Origin: Deltaproteobacteria bacterium
Lineage (GTDB): Bacteria; Desulfobacterota; Desulfovibrionia; Desulfovibrionales; Desulfovibrionaceae
DNA length: 5,358 nucleotides
Assembly (NCBI GenBank): GCA_020861205.1
Contig: JAJBSY010000099.1
Coordinates: forward strand, 1-5,358
Direction of reading: 5' to 3'
Made by a program: the position numbers and the translations under genes. A model generated the notes under the pieces. That model did not search any database and was not told the origin of the DNA. It saw only the letters and a list, made by a program, of their open reading frames with translations. Position 1 is the stretch's first letter. The number at the start of each line of letters is the position of its first letter. Of the stretch, positions 5,358 through 5,358 are shown one piece after another.

Positions 5358-5358
5358 C

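Overview
The window reads like a moderately GC-rich, Gram-negative, sigma-54-using anaerobic bacterium. A sulfite- or sulfate-reducing Desulfovibrionaceae relative (Desulfovibrio/Bilophila type) is my best guess. The grounds are the clostridial-style fermentative enzymes, the PAS-PAS-AAA+ sigma-54 activator and the strong Shine-Dalgarno sites. This placement is inference; no marker gene is present. All three protein genes lie on the minus strand and are read right to left: regulator (3220-4986), acylating aldehyde dehydrogenase (1328-2731), iron-type alcohol dehydrogenase (104-1219).

Layout from left to right. Positions 1-103 are non-coding, with unusual homopolymer runs and a possible weak terminator for the alcohol dehydrogenase. 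At 104-1219 is a 371-residue group III (iron-containing) alcohol dehydrogenase that closely resembles clostridial 4-hydroxybutyrate dehydrogenase. The 108-base spacer 1220-1327 carries three consecutive hairpins, one with a perfect 14-bp stem. At 1328-2731 is a 467-residue CoA-acylating aldehyde dehydrogenase of the succinate-semialdehyde dehydrogenase (SucD) type. Positions 2732-3219 (488 bases) are non-coding and AT-rich in part; they hold an imperfect sigma-54-like promoter and inverted repeats ahead of sucD. At 3220-4986 is a sigma-54 activator with two PAS-like sensor regions and a TyrR-type DNA-binding domain. Positions 4987-5358 are a dense control region.

How the genes fit together: an acylating aldehyde dehydrogenase followed by an iron alcohol dehydrogenase interconverts an acyl-CoA, its aldehyde and the alcohol. 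By resemblance to Clostridium kluyveri this is succinyl-CoA <-> succinate semialdehyde <-> 4-hydroxybutyrate. Another short aldehyde, such as sulfoacetaldehyde or acetaldehyde in taurine/isethionate-using relatives, cannot be excluded from sequence alone.

The most informative part is the right end. A nearly perfect sigma-54 promoter (TGGCAC-N5-TTGC, 5317-5331) points rightward out of the window. Between it and the regulator gene are dyads of the form TGATGC-N6-GCATCA, with the same 6-6-6 geometry as the TyrR box, and a direct repeat. The simplest model is that the regulator binds these dyads, activates a divergent operon just beyond the window and probably controls itself. It may also drive sucD-4hbD through the weaker sigma-54-like site at 3021-3036. 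I do not see a wholly new system; the undescribed element most worth following up is this regulator/operator/divergent-promoter module and its unknown target operon.
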